Below, piece after piece: positions 1 through 6,503 of a stretch of DNA of 6,629 nt (the stretch's first letter is position 1; each line of letters starts with the position of its first letter). The DNA lies in NCBI GenBank assembly GCA_030610025.1, contig JAUWSP010000150.1, forward strand, positions 1 through 6,629, in the 5' to 3' direction. The stretch is from Acidobacteriota bacterium. Lineage in GTDB: Bacteria > Acidobacteriota > Thermoanaerobaculia > Multivoradales > JAHEKO01. The position numbers and the translations under genes are program-made. The notes beneath the pieces are model-generated. The model was not told where the DNA came from. It saw only the letters and a program-made list of their open reading frames with translations, and made no database searches.

Positions 1-1891
1 CGATCTGGGCCTGAATCTGGACAACCTGGAGGGCATGGCCTTCGGCCCCGAGCTCGCCGATGGGCGCCGCTCCCTGATTCTGGTCGGTGACGACAACTTC
101 AACTACCCGATCCAGGTCTCTCAGATCTTCGCTTTCGCGTTCAGCACGGAACCGACACGAATCTCGCAAGTCCAGGGAGCCGATCACGTCTCACCACTCG
201 AGGGACAGTGGGTAGGCGAGATCTCGGGGGTCGTCACGGCGCTGCAAGGAGGTAGGGAGGCGGGCTTCTGGATGCAGGAACCCGACATGGGATCGGTCCC
301 CGAGAGGTCGACGGCCGTTCAAGTCCTGGCGGATCCTGCGGAGACAGTGACGGTCTGTGATCGCGTCGAGGTGGGGGGTCGCGTCGTGGAGCAGAGCAAC
401 CGGTACGGTCTGACAGTCACAGCCCTGCGAGCGAGCTCGGTCGAGATTCTCGAAAGCGGTTCGGAGATGCCTTCTGCTGTCCGGGTTGGCGAAGGAGGCC
501 GAACGCCCCCTGACGCGGTGGTGGACAACGACGGGCTGCGGTGGTTTGAACCCGAGTTCGACGGGATCGACTTCTGGGAGAGCTTGGAGGGCATGCGAAT
601 CGAGATTCGGAATCCGACGGTGGTCGGACCGACGACACGACATGGCGATTTCGTGGTGGTCGAAGACTCAGGGGTAGCCGCTCCAATGCGGACCTCCACG
701 GGCGGCATTCTCTTGCGGCCCGGAGACGGGATTCCGGAAAAATTGATCATCGACACGCATCGACTCGACAAGGCGCCTCGGGCAGCTGTCGGTGACCGCT
801 TCGAAGGCAGTGTCACCGGCATTCTGGACTACCGGTTCGGGGCTTTCCGCCTCGTCGCTACGCAGACTCTTCCGGACTTGGTGAAGCGGCCAGGAACGGT
901 TGCCGAAGCCCCGCTTCAAGGCGGCAAGGGAAGCCTGACCATTGCCACCTATAACGTCGAGAATCTGGACCCGTCCGACGGCGAGCAGCGCTTTGGGCGG
1001 CTCGCCGAGGACATCGTCGATCGGCTTGGAGGCCCGGACATCTTGGCTCTGCAGGAGATCCAGGACAACAGTGGTACCGAGGACGATGGCGTCGTCGCGG
1101 CCGATCAGACCTTCGGAGGCCTGATTCGAGCGATCCGCGAGGCCGGCGGGCCGGCCTACGAGTACTGTCAGATCGATCCCATGGATGGTGCCGATGGAGG
1201 ACAACCCGGGGGCAACATCCGGGTGGGCTATCTTTTCAATCCCGACCGGGTCGAGCTGCAGCGGCGCGGCCTGGAGGCCGGCCCCAGGCAGCCCTCGACT
1301 GCCATACGTGGAGAACGAGGGGCAGAGCTGTCGGTGACCCCTGGTCTCGTCGATCCCGGGCATCCGGCCTTTCGGGGTGATGGGGGTCGAGGCTTCGAGC
1401 CGGCCCGCAAGTCGCTGGCGGTGGAGTTCGAGTTCCGAGGCAAGAAGCTCTTTGTGGTGAACAATCACCTGAAGTCGAAGCGCGGTGACGATCCAGTCTT
1501 CGGCCCCCGCCAGCCTGGCTTTCGTGCTACCGAAGACCAGCGCTCACAGCAGGCTGCCGTGATCGGCCGACTCGCCGAAGAGCTCTCTCGGCTGGATCCG
1601 ACATCGAGAGTGATCGTGCTGGGAGACTTGAACGACCACGAGTTTCGAAGCCCCCTGCGGGTCCTGGAGGGGGCCGGTCTGGTGAATCTGATGCACTCGG
1701 TACCTGCCGCCCGCCGATATTCCTTCAACTACAGAGGAGCCTCGCAGCTGTTGGACCATGTCCTGGTGAGCCGCAGCCTCTTCGAAGAGGCCAGGCCCGA
1801 GGTCGAGATCCTCCACATCAACGCGGATGCCGCCTTCGCCGATCGGGCCAGCGACCACGATCCGGTGGTGGTTCGACTGCGCCTGGATTGA
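1..1891 (+). CDS. Phytase-like esterase / ExeM-NucH-type extracellular nuclease fusion, 3' part (5' end outside window)
   Basis: The frame is open from base 2, so this is the last 629 residues of a larger protein; the ATG at 35 lies inside a conserved motif and is not the start. Residues 1-48 (DNLEGMAFGPEL, then DGRRSLILVGDDNF) match the C-terminal end of phytase-like esterase domains. Residues about 57-290 resemble the OB-fold-like region of YhcR/ExeM nucleases (GADHVSPLEGQWVGEISGVV, GFWMQEPD). From residue 314 an EEP metal-dependent phosphodiesterase domain follows: TYNVENL (N318), LQEI (E352), the DGGQPGGNIR signature, NNHLKSK (H489), GDLND (D542, N544), LDH (D585/H586) and terminal SDHD (D618/H619). 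All catalytic residues are present. Family members are secreted or surface nucleases that degrade extracellular DNA; a signal peptide would be upstream and is not visible. Likely role, inferred: nucleic-acid or phosphate scavenging. It converges on the next gene with 14 bp between stops. Confidence 0.9.
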   Translation, partial: DLGLNLDNLEGMAFGPELADGRRSLILVGDDNFNYPIQVSQIFAFAFSTEPTRISQVQGADHVSPLEGQWVGEISGVVTALQGGREAGFWMQEPDMGSVPERSTAVQVLADPAETVTVCDRVEVGGRVVEQSNRYGLTVTALRASSVEILESGSEMPSAVRVGEGGRTPPDAVVDNDGLRWFEPEFDGIDFWESLEGMRIEIRNPTVVGPTTRHGDFVVVEDSGVAAPMRTSTGGILLRPGDGIPEKLIIDTHRLDKAPRAAVGDRFEGSVTGILDYRFGAFRLVATQTLPDLVKRPGTVAEAPLQGGKGSLTIATYNVENLDPSDGEQRFGRLAEDIVDRLGGPDILALQEIQDNSGTEDDGVVAADQTFGGLIRAIREAGGPAYEYCQIDPMDGADGGQPGGNIRVGYLFNPDRVELQRRGLEAGPRQPSTAIRGERGAELSVTPGLVDPGHPAFRGDGGRGFEPARKSLAVEFEFRGKKLFVVNNHLKSKRGDDPVFGPRQPGFRATEDQRSQQAAVIGRLAEELSRLDPTSRVIVLGDLNDHEFRSPLRVLEGAGLVNLMHSVPAARRYSFNYRGASQLLDHVLVSRSLFEEARPEVEILHINADAAFADRASDHDPVVVRLRLD

Positions 1892-1905
1892 GTGTCTTCG
1901 TGGGA

Positions 1906-3348
1906 TCAGGAGCCGGGTTGGTCCAGAAACTGCCTGGCAAACTCGACGAAGGTGTGGGTGTCGGCGAAGTTGCTGACGATTCCCACCGAAATGCGCACCG
2001 CACCCGTGCTCTTGCCGTCGATGCAGAGTCGAAAATCGTCGTAGGTCATGCCCTGGTCGGAGCTTGTGAAACAGGTCACCAGCTCCTGCTTCGAGATGCC
2101 GAGGGCCATCTCACCGGCTCCGGGATTGCAGAAGCAGCCGGTGCGCAACGAGATCATCTTCTTGTTGGCCTGGCTTTCGATGACGTCGTGGTCGATGACT
2201 CGTCCCTGGTTATCGTAGAAGTTCAGCGTGATGGTGCCACCGCGTTGGTCGGAGCTCCGCGGGCCGAAAATCTGGATCAGTGGCCGGCCATTGTCGTGCC
2301 TCAGAGCCGTGAGGTTGTCGATGAGCCAGCCGGTCAAACAACGGACTCGCAAGTGAATCTGATCCAGGCCCACCGATTCGAGAAAATCCAGGCCGATGTC
2401 GATGGCCGGGATGCTGAGGTAATCCACTGTGCCGTCCTCGAAGGCGGCTGACCCGGCCGCCATGGTGTGCCGGTCGGCTTGCACGGAAGCCACCTCGATC
2501 GTGCCGCCGGCAAACCAGGGCCGATGGAGCTTCTCGAGTGCTGGCCACCTGGCGATGAGTGCCCCGACACCGGTCGGATAGCCGAACATCTTGTAGAACG
2601 ACAACGCCACATAGTCGGGGTGCCAGCGGTTCAGGTCGAGTCGATTGGTCGGCACGAAGGCGGCGGCATCGAGGAGCACGTCCCATCCGCGCTCCTGGGC
2701 TCTCTCGATCCAGTCCAGTGGGTGCTGGACACCGGAGAAATTCGACTGGGCCGGAAAGGCGAAGAGATTGTGACCGCCCTTCTTGGCGAGGCTCCAGGAG
2801 GACTCCAGCAGGGCTTCCGGTACTCGCATTTCCGGAGGTGCAACCGGAATGTAGGTTGTCTTGGCACCATGGGCCCTATCGAACTCCCGGATGCCGTTGA
2901 CCGAGTTGTGATTGTCGAAGGTCAGCAGGAGCTGGTCCCCAAGCTCGAACGGATAGGACTCACCGACCAATTTCAGCGCGTGACTGGCATTCGCCGTAAA
3001 GATCACGCCGTACTCGCTCGGCGAGGCGTTGAAGAACTCGAGGATGTGTTGCCGCGTACGTTCGACCAGCTCGGTGGTGCCGAGAGAGGTGGGATTCGTA
3101 GAGTGGGGATTGCCGAACACCGTGTCTTGCAGAAGGGCAGTGTGACGCTCGATCTGGCTCTTCCCGTAGAGTCCTCCGCCGGTGTAGTCGAGGTAGACGT
3201 GTCCCTGTTGATCGAGGCGCGAGAAATCTCTGTCGCGAAGCTCGTCCAGGATGGCGGTCTTCAGGAAATCAGGACAGGACTTCTGGAAGGCTTCGTAGGC
3301 CTGCCGGGACTCCGGGGAAGAGGTGGTAGAGGTGGTAGAGGTGGTCAT
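1906..3348 (-). CDS. Class V PLP-dependent cysteine desulfurase, molybdenum cofactor sulfurase (MOCOS NifS-domain) type
   Basis: A 480-residue fold-type I PLP enzyme. Visible features are the cofactor-binding TANAS loop (118-122), DNHNS with H147, NFSG (203-206), D227 in LLDAAAF for the PLP pyridine nitrogen, and the Schiff-base lysine K253 in SFYKMFGYPTGVGAL. Near the C-terminus, LRTGCFCNPGA (C405, C407) followed by GKSTGAVRISVG is the hallmark of the NifS-like half of MOCOS/ABA3. Those enzymes take sulfur from L-cysteine as a persulfide and sulfurate the molybdenum cofactor of xanthine dehydrogenase/aldehyde oxidase-type enzymes. Here the protein ends after the desulfurase domain, with no MOSC domain, and the third cysteine of the eukaryotic GAC motif is glycine. 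Sulfur acceptor and true role are therefore unknown; a general desulfurase is possible. It is probably cytoplasmic. The start is the only Met before the conserved region; a short Thr/Ser-rich stretch follows it. No Shine-Dalgarno sequence is evident. Confidence 0.87.
   Translation of the reverse strand: MTTSTTSTTSSPESRQAYEAFQKSCPDFLKTAILDELRDRDFSRLDQQGHVYLDYTGGGLYGKSQIERHTALLQDTVFGNPHSTNPTSLGTTELVERTRQHILEFFNASPSEYGVIFTANASHALKLVGESYPFELGDQLLLTFDNHNSVNGIREFDRAHGAKTTYIPVAPPEMRVPEALLESSWSLAKKGGHNLFAFPAQSNFSGVQHPLDWIERAQERGWDVLLDAAAFVPTNRLDLNRWHPDYVALSFYKMFGYPTGVGALIARWPALEKLHRPWFAGGTIEVASVQADRHTMAAGSAAFEDGTVDYLSIPAIDIGLDFLESVGLDQIHLRVRCLTGWLIDNLTALRHDNGRPLIQIFGPRSSDQRGGTITLNFYDNQGRVIDHDVIESQANKKMISLRTGCFCNPGAGEMALGISKQELVTCFTSSDQGMTYDDFRLCIDGKSTGAVRISVGIVSNFADTHTFVEFARQFLDQPGS
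3320..3345 (-). repeat. 9-bp tandem repeat at the 5' end of the desulfurase gene
   Basis: GAGGTGGTA on the plus strand occurs nearly three times in a row, directly next to the start codon of the minus-strand desulfurase gene. On the coding strand it gives a repeated Thr-Thr-Ser unit (MTTSTTSTTSS). Because the period is a multiple of three, copy-number change would lengthen or shorten the N-terminal tail without a frameshift. The encoded tail lies before the conserved domain, which begins around residue 20. Confidence 0.85.
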
Positions 3349-3385
3349 TGTGAGTCAAGGCCCTGCGATCGAAGGCTGGGGGCAC

Positions 3386-3415
3386 AGGCTAGCGGATCGG
3401 GGCGTCCGCGATCAA
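3386..3415 (-). promoter_or_regulatory. Weak candidate promoter for the desulfurase gene
   Basis: Read on the minus strand, TTGATC (3410-3415) and TAGCCT (3386-3391) are separated by 18 bp. This would start transcription about 30 nt upstream of the ATG at 3348. Both hexamers are imperfect, and no Shine-Dalgarno sequence precedes the ATG. TATAGT on the same strand (complement of 3426-3431) is a better -10 match but would give a leader of roughly 70 nt. The assignment is tentative. Confidence 0.2.
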
Positions 3416-3427
3416 GCGCAATGAGAC

Positions 3428-3433
3428 TATAAT
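3428..3433 (+). promoter_or_regulatory. Perfect -10 hexamer (TATAAT) for the hydrolase gene, near-leaderless spacing
   Basis: A consensus TATAAT stands out in a GC-rich 96-bp divergent intergenic region. Only 11 bases separate it from the ATG at 3445, so a normal start point 6-8 nt downstream would leave a leader of about 3-5 nt. This fits the absence of any Shine-Dalgarno sequence before that ATG. No good -35 hexamer is found 16-18 bp upstream (TCCGCG or its neighbours), so activity may need an activator or a lineage-specific sigma preference. The rest of the intergenic stretch shows no terminator or clear operator. Confidence 0.45.
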
Positions 3434-3444
3434 TTCGGCACTCC

Positions 3445-4680
3445 ATGACGACCTCGACCCATCCTCGATCCCAGAAAAAGCCGGTAATAGGTGCCGCTAC
3501 GGCTACCGATTCTCACGGAGGTGTCGGAGAGCCGACCCTGGATCTCTCGACGGTGTCTCGCGAGCTCGGACGAGTGGAGGCCGCAGATCCAGGGCCGACG
3601 CTGATCTGCCTTGGAGGTCTGCATGGCAATGAGCCCGCGGGCGTCCTGGCGATCGACCGGGTGCTCGAGCAGATCTACAGACGTCCCGAAGGCCTTGCTG
3701 GCCGATTCGTCGGAATAGCGGGCAATCGCCGCGCTCTGGCAGCTGACTGCCGCTTCCTGGCGCATGACCTGAATCGGGCCTGGAAGCCGAGCTCGGTGGA
3801 GCGACTTGCAGCCCTGCCTGGACCCCTGGGCGACGAGGATGAGGAGCTCGTCGAGCTGAATGCCTCGCTGAGCAGAATCGTCGATGAAGCTCCAGGCAGG
3901 ATCTACCTCCTGGATCTGCACACGATCTCCGGGCCAGGACCGGCATTTGCCATTCTAGACGACACCCTCCAGAACAGGGAGGTGGCGTTGGATTTTCCTG
4001 TGCCGCTCGTCCTGGGCCTCGAGGAAGAGCTGGGAGGTACCCTGGCCAGCTATATGACCGCGCAAGGGGCAACGGTCGTCGGATTCGAAGCTGGGCTTCA
4101 CGACGATCCAGGGTCCGTCGATCGGGCCGCCGCAGCCATCTGGATCGCCCTGGACTCCTGTGGAGTTTTCGAGCATGAGAGCCGTTCGGAGGTGGTGGCA
4201 GCTAGAGAGCTCTTGAGACGCCAGGCCGACGGTCTTGCCCGGATCGTCGAGGTGCGTTACCGACACAGTGTCGACGAAGGGGAGAGTTTTCAGATGGATC
4301 CCGGGTTCAGCAGCTTCGATCCGGTAGGAGCGGGGCAGGAGGTCGGAACTGGCCGGAACGGACGGGTCCGGGCCCCTCGCTCGGGTCTGCTGCTCATGCC
4401 GCTCTACCAGGAACAGGGGAACGACGGGTTCTTCCTGGCCAGCGAGGTGCGACCGATCTGGCTGCCGGTCTCGACCGCGGTACGGCGGCTGGGCGTCGAG
4501 CGTTTCTTGCATTGGCTTCCAGGAGTCGAGCGCCATCCGAGTCGACGCCAGACCTTTGTCGTGGATCGCCGCTACGCTCGTTGGTCGGCGCGGCAGCTCT
4601 TCCACCTTCTGGGATTCCGACAGGAAGGCAAGGCTGGTCCGCGTTTGACCATGCGTCGACGCCGGGACCAGCTTCGCTGA
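3445..4680 (+). CDS. Zinc-dependent aspartoacylase/succinylglutamate desuccinylase (AspA/AstE) family hydrolase
   Basis: A 411-residue protein with the M14-like zinc carboxypeptidase fold of the AstE/AspA family, which hydrolyses N-acyl amino acids such as N-acetylaspartate or N-succinylglutamate. Zinc ligands are H60 and E63 in GGLHGNEPAG and H159 in LDLHT. DLNR (108-111) is the substrate-binding motif, and E215 in VGFEAG is placed as the catalytic general base. Residues about 265-345 match the family's C-terminal beta domain (SGLLLMPLYQEQGNDGFFL). The last 65 residues form a basic, Arg/Trp-rich extension (LPGVERHP, FHLLGFRQ) of unknown role. There is no signal peptide; the first 30 residues look unstructured. 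The substrate cannot be told from sequence, and it is not assigned to astE or aspA. An upstream in-frame ATG at 3421 is stopped after three codons, so 3445 is the start. It precedes aceK by 35 bp and may be cotranscribed with it. Confidence 0.85.
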   Translation: MTTSTHPRSQKKPVIGAATATDSHGGVGEPTLDLSTVSRELGRVEAADPGPTLICLGGLHGNEPAGVLAIDRVLEQIYRRPEGLAGRFVGIAGNRRALAADCRFLAHDLNRAWKPSSVERLAALPGPLGDEDEELVELNASLSRIVDEAPGRIYLLDLHTISGPGPAFAILDDTLQNREVALDFPVPLVLGLEEELGGTLASYMTAQGATVVGFEAGLHDDPGSVDRAAAAIWIALDSCGVFEHESRSEVVAARELLRRQADGLARIVEVRYRHSVDEGESFQMDPGFSSFDPVGAGQEVGTGRNGRVRAPRSGLLLMPLYQEQGNDGFFLASEVRPIWLPVSTAVRRLGVERFLHWLPGVERHPSRRQTFVVDRRYARWSARQLFHLLGFRQEGKAGPRLTMRRRRDQLR

Positions 4681-4699
4681 CAGTAGCTACCCAGTGCAG

Positions 4700-4708
4700 T
4701 GCTAGACT
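4700..4708 (+). promoter_or_regulatory. Candidate extended -10 (TGCTAGACT) just upstream of aceK
   Basis: TGC followed by TAGACT forms an extended -10 element in the 35-bp gap before aceK. Its last base is seven bases before the GTG at 4716, so initiation at the usual distance would fall at or next to the start codon and give a leaderless mRNA. CTGACA at 4677-4682 resembles a -35 box (5 of 6), but the 20-bp spacer is too long for an ideal promoter; an extended -10 may tolerate this. No Shine-Dalgarno sequence lies before the GTG, which supports the idea. It would let aceK be transcribed apart from the upstream hydrolase gene. Confidence 0.4.
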
Positions 4709-4715
4709 TCCGGCC

Positions 4716-6470
4716 GTGATCTTTCCTGCTGCTGCAGTCCGCGGCGCGGACGTCATCCTGCACAGTTTCGACGAATTCCAGACCCGGTTTCGGGCCATTA
4801 CGAGGCGCGCCAGGGAGCGCTTCGAAAATCGCGATTGGGACGGCATCCATCGCGATACGGTCAAGCGCCTCAGCCTCCAGCCGCAGGCGGTGGCGGAGAC
4901 CTTCGAAGTACTTCAGGAGCAGATCGGGGAGAAGATATCCGACCGGGATCTATGGCCATCGATGAAGGAGGCCTTCTCTCTGGCCATTCTCGGCCGAAAC
5001 GATTTCGAGGTCGCGCAGACCTTCTTCAACTCTCTGACCCGGCGAGCCTTTCCCCATGTCGGCGTAGACCCACGAATCGACTTCATCTCGGATGATTTCC
5101 CGCTGCCCTACAGGGGTTGGGAGATGGCCAGCACTCGCCTCTATGCCGTTCGGCAGGTGGATTCGGGAGTCCTGCGTAGGGTCCTCGAGGACGCCGGCTT
5201 TCGAATAGCTTTCTCCGATCTTCATGGCGATGCCGAGTTGGCCGCTGCTCGCCTGAACCGGGACATCGTCCTCGCCTTCGGCTCGGAGACGATCGAGGCC
5301 CTGGACATCCTCCGCCCGGTCTTCATCCGCAACAAGGCGGCCTACATCGTCGGCCGGGCGAGGCGAGGAGAGCAGGTCATGCCCTTGGTGCTGGCCATCC
5401 TCAATCGGGCCGGAGGGCTGAGGGTCGATGCCGTGCTGAGCCGCGAGGCCGACGTCAGCATCGCGTTCAGCTTCGCGCGCTGGTACTTCCACGCTGACAT
5501 CGACAGCCCGCGCGAGGTGATCGGCTTCCTGCATTCGATCCTGCCGCGCAAGCGCATTGGAGAGCTTTACCTTTCCCTCGGCTACCACAAACACGGCAAG
5601 ACCGAGTTCTACCGTGACTTGATGAAGGACATCCACGCTTCGGAAGAGCGCTTTGTGGTCGCCCCCGGTCAGCCTGGATTGGTGATGTCGGTCTTCACCC
5701 TGCCCTCGTTCCCCTTCGTCTTCAAGGTGATCAAGGATTTCTTTCCGCCGTCCAAACGGGTAACCCGAGAGGAGGTCATCCAGAAATACCGGCAGGTCAT
5801 GCGTCACGATCGCGTGGGTCGTCTGGTGGACTTCCAGGAGTTCGAGCACCTGAAGTTTCGCCGCGAGCGCTTCTCCGAAGAGCTGCTCCAGGAGCTCCTG
5901 TCGGTGGCCTCTCGGACGGTCTCGCTTTCGGATGGCGACGTGGTGATTCGTCACCTCTACATCGGCCGGCGAGTGACGCCCCTGGATCTCTACGTCAACG
6001 AGGCTTCGGAGGAGGAGTCGCGGGCGGCGGTGGTCGATTGGGGGCGTACGCTGAAAGACCTGGCTGCTGCCAACGTCTTTGCCGGCGATATGTTGCCCAA
6101 GAACTTCGGAGTGACACGCCACGATCGTGTCGTCTTCTACGACTACGATGAGCTCTGCTCGCTGTCGGAATGTCGATTCCGGAAGATGCCCCCCCCACGG
6201 GACGACTTCGAGGCGATGGCTCCAGAGCCCTGGTTCTCCGTCGCCGACGAGGACGTCTTCCCCGAGGAGATGCGAAGTTTCCTGGGGCTCAGAGGCGAGT
6301 TGGAGGATGTCTTTCTGGAGCATCACTCCGACCTGTTCGAGGCTGGCTACTGGCGTCGAATGCAGGAGAGAATCGACAGTGGAGAGGTGATCGATATCTA
6401 CCCCTATCCTGTCGATCGACGGCTTCGGGCCGACCCGCATGCGCCGGCCTCCGGTGCGAGCTGGGGGTAG
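4716..6470 (+). CDS. aceK: Isocitrate dehydrogenase kinase/phosphatase AceK (GTG start)
   Basis: A bifunctional cytoplasmic enzyme that phosphorylates isocitrate dehydrogenase to inactivate it and also removes the phosphate, setting carbon flow between the TCA cycle and the glyoxylate bypass. The 584-residue product has about the length of E. coli AceK and aligns with it nearly end to end. An N-terminal helical regulatory part carries ERFENRDWDGIHRDTVKRL, and the C-terminal kinase-like part follows. The ATP loop APGQPGL (316-322), Lys337 in VFKVIKD, Asp372 in GRLVD (phosphatase-critical in E. coli), Asp458 and Asn463 in GDMLPKNFG, and Asp476 in FYDYDE are all present. The GTG at 4716 is chosen because it puts HSFDEF where E. 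coli has QGFDAQ. The frame stays open upstream into the hydrolase gene, but that extension has no AceK similarity, and the next in-frame Met is too far inside. aceB and aceA are not in the window. Confidence 0.96.
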   Translation: MIFPAAAVRGADVILHSFDEFQTRFRAITRRARERFENRDWDGIHRDTVKRLSLQPQAVAETFEVLQEQIGEKISDRDLWPSMKEAFSLAILGRNDFEVAQTFFNSLTRRAFPHVGVDPRIDFISDDFPLPYRGWEMASTRLYAVRQVDSGVLRRVLEDAGFRIAFSDLHGDAELAAARLNRDIVLAFGSETIEALDILRPVFIRNKAAYIVGRARRGEQVMPLVLAILNRAGGLRVDAVLSREADVSIAFSFARWYFHADIDSPREVIGFLHSILPRKRIGELYLSLGYHKHGKTEFYRDLMKDIHASEERFVVAPGQPGLVMSVFTLPSFPFVFKVIKDFFPPSKRVTREEVIQKYRQVMRHDRVGRLVDFQEFEHLKFRRERFSEELLQELLSVASRTVSLSDGDVVIRHLYIGRRVTPLDLYVNEASEEESRAAVVDWGRTLKDLAAANVFAGDMLPKNFGVTRHDRVVFYDYDELCSLSECRFRKMPPPRDDFEAMAPEPWFSVADEDVFPEEMRSFLGLRGELEDVFLEHHSDLFEAGYWRRMQERIDSGEVIDIYPYPVDRRLRADPHAPASGASWG

Positions 6471-6478
6471 GGAGGGGG

Positions 6479-6503
6479 ATCCGACCTGGGGGTTCAGTCG
6501 GAT
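6479..6503. terminator. Possible bidirectional hairpin between convergent aceK and rfbB-like genes
   Basis: ATCCGAC (6479-6485) and GTCGGAT (6497-6503) form a perfect 7-bp inverted repeat around an 11-nt loop. It starts nine bases after the aceK stop and overlaps the last codons and stop of the minus-strand gene. The position suits a shared terminator for convergent genes. No T-tract follows on either strand and the stem is short, so intrinsic termination is doubtful. Confidence 0.3.

Noticed and set aside
35..37. ATG 35 as start of the nuclease gene
   Set aside because: The frame is open to the window edge and the Met sits inside the conserved NLEGMAFGP motif of the phytase-like domain, so the gene begins further left.
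668..1468. 266-codon minus-strand frame within the nuclease gene
   Set aside because: It is antisense to the intact OB-fold/EEP coding sequence with no domain signal; a GC-bias shadow.
1892..1905. Terminator between the convergent nuclease and desulfurase genes
   Set aside because: The 14-bp gap and its flanks show no clear inverted repeat or T-tract.
2467..3432. 321-codon plus-strand frame antisense to the desulfurase gene
   Set aside because: The minus strand here carries all PLP-enzyme motifs. The plus-strand product is low complexity at its end (Gly/Arg repeats from the microsatellite) and resembles nothing known.
3349..3444. Riboswitch or small RNA in the divergent intergenic region
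   Set aside because: At 96 bp with no strong stem-loop, T-tract or recognisable aptamer signature, only promoter-like elements can be supported.
4512..4715. N-terminal extension of AceK beginning at ATG 4512
   Set aside because: It overlaps the hydrolase gene by 169 bases, has no similarity to AceK, and the GTG at 4716 gives an N-terminus that lines up with E. coli AceK.
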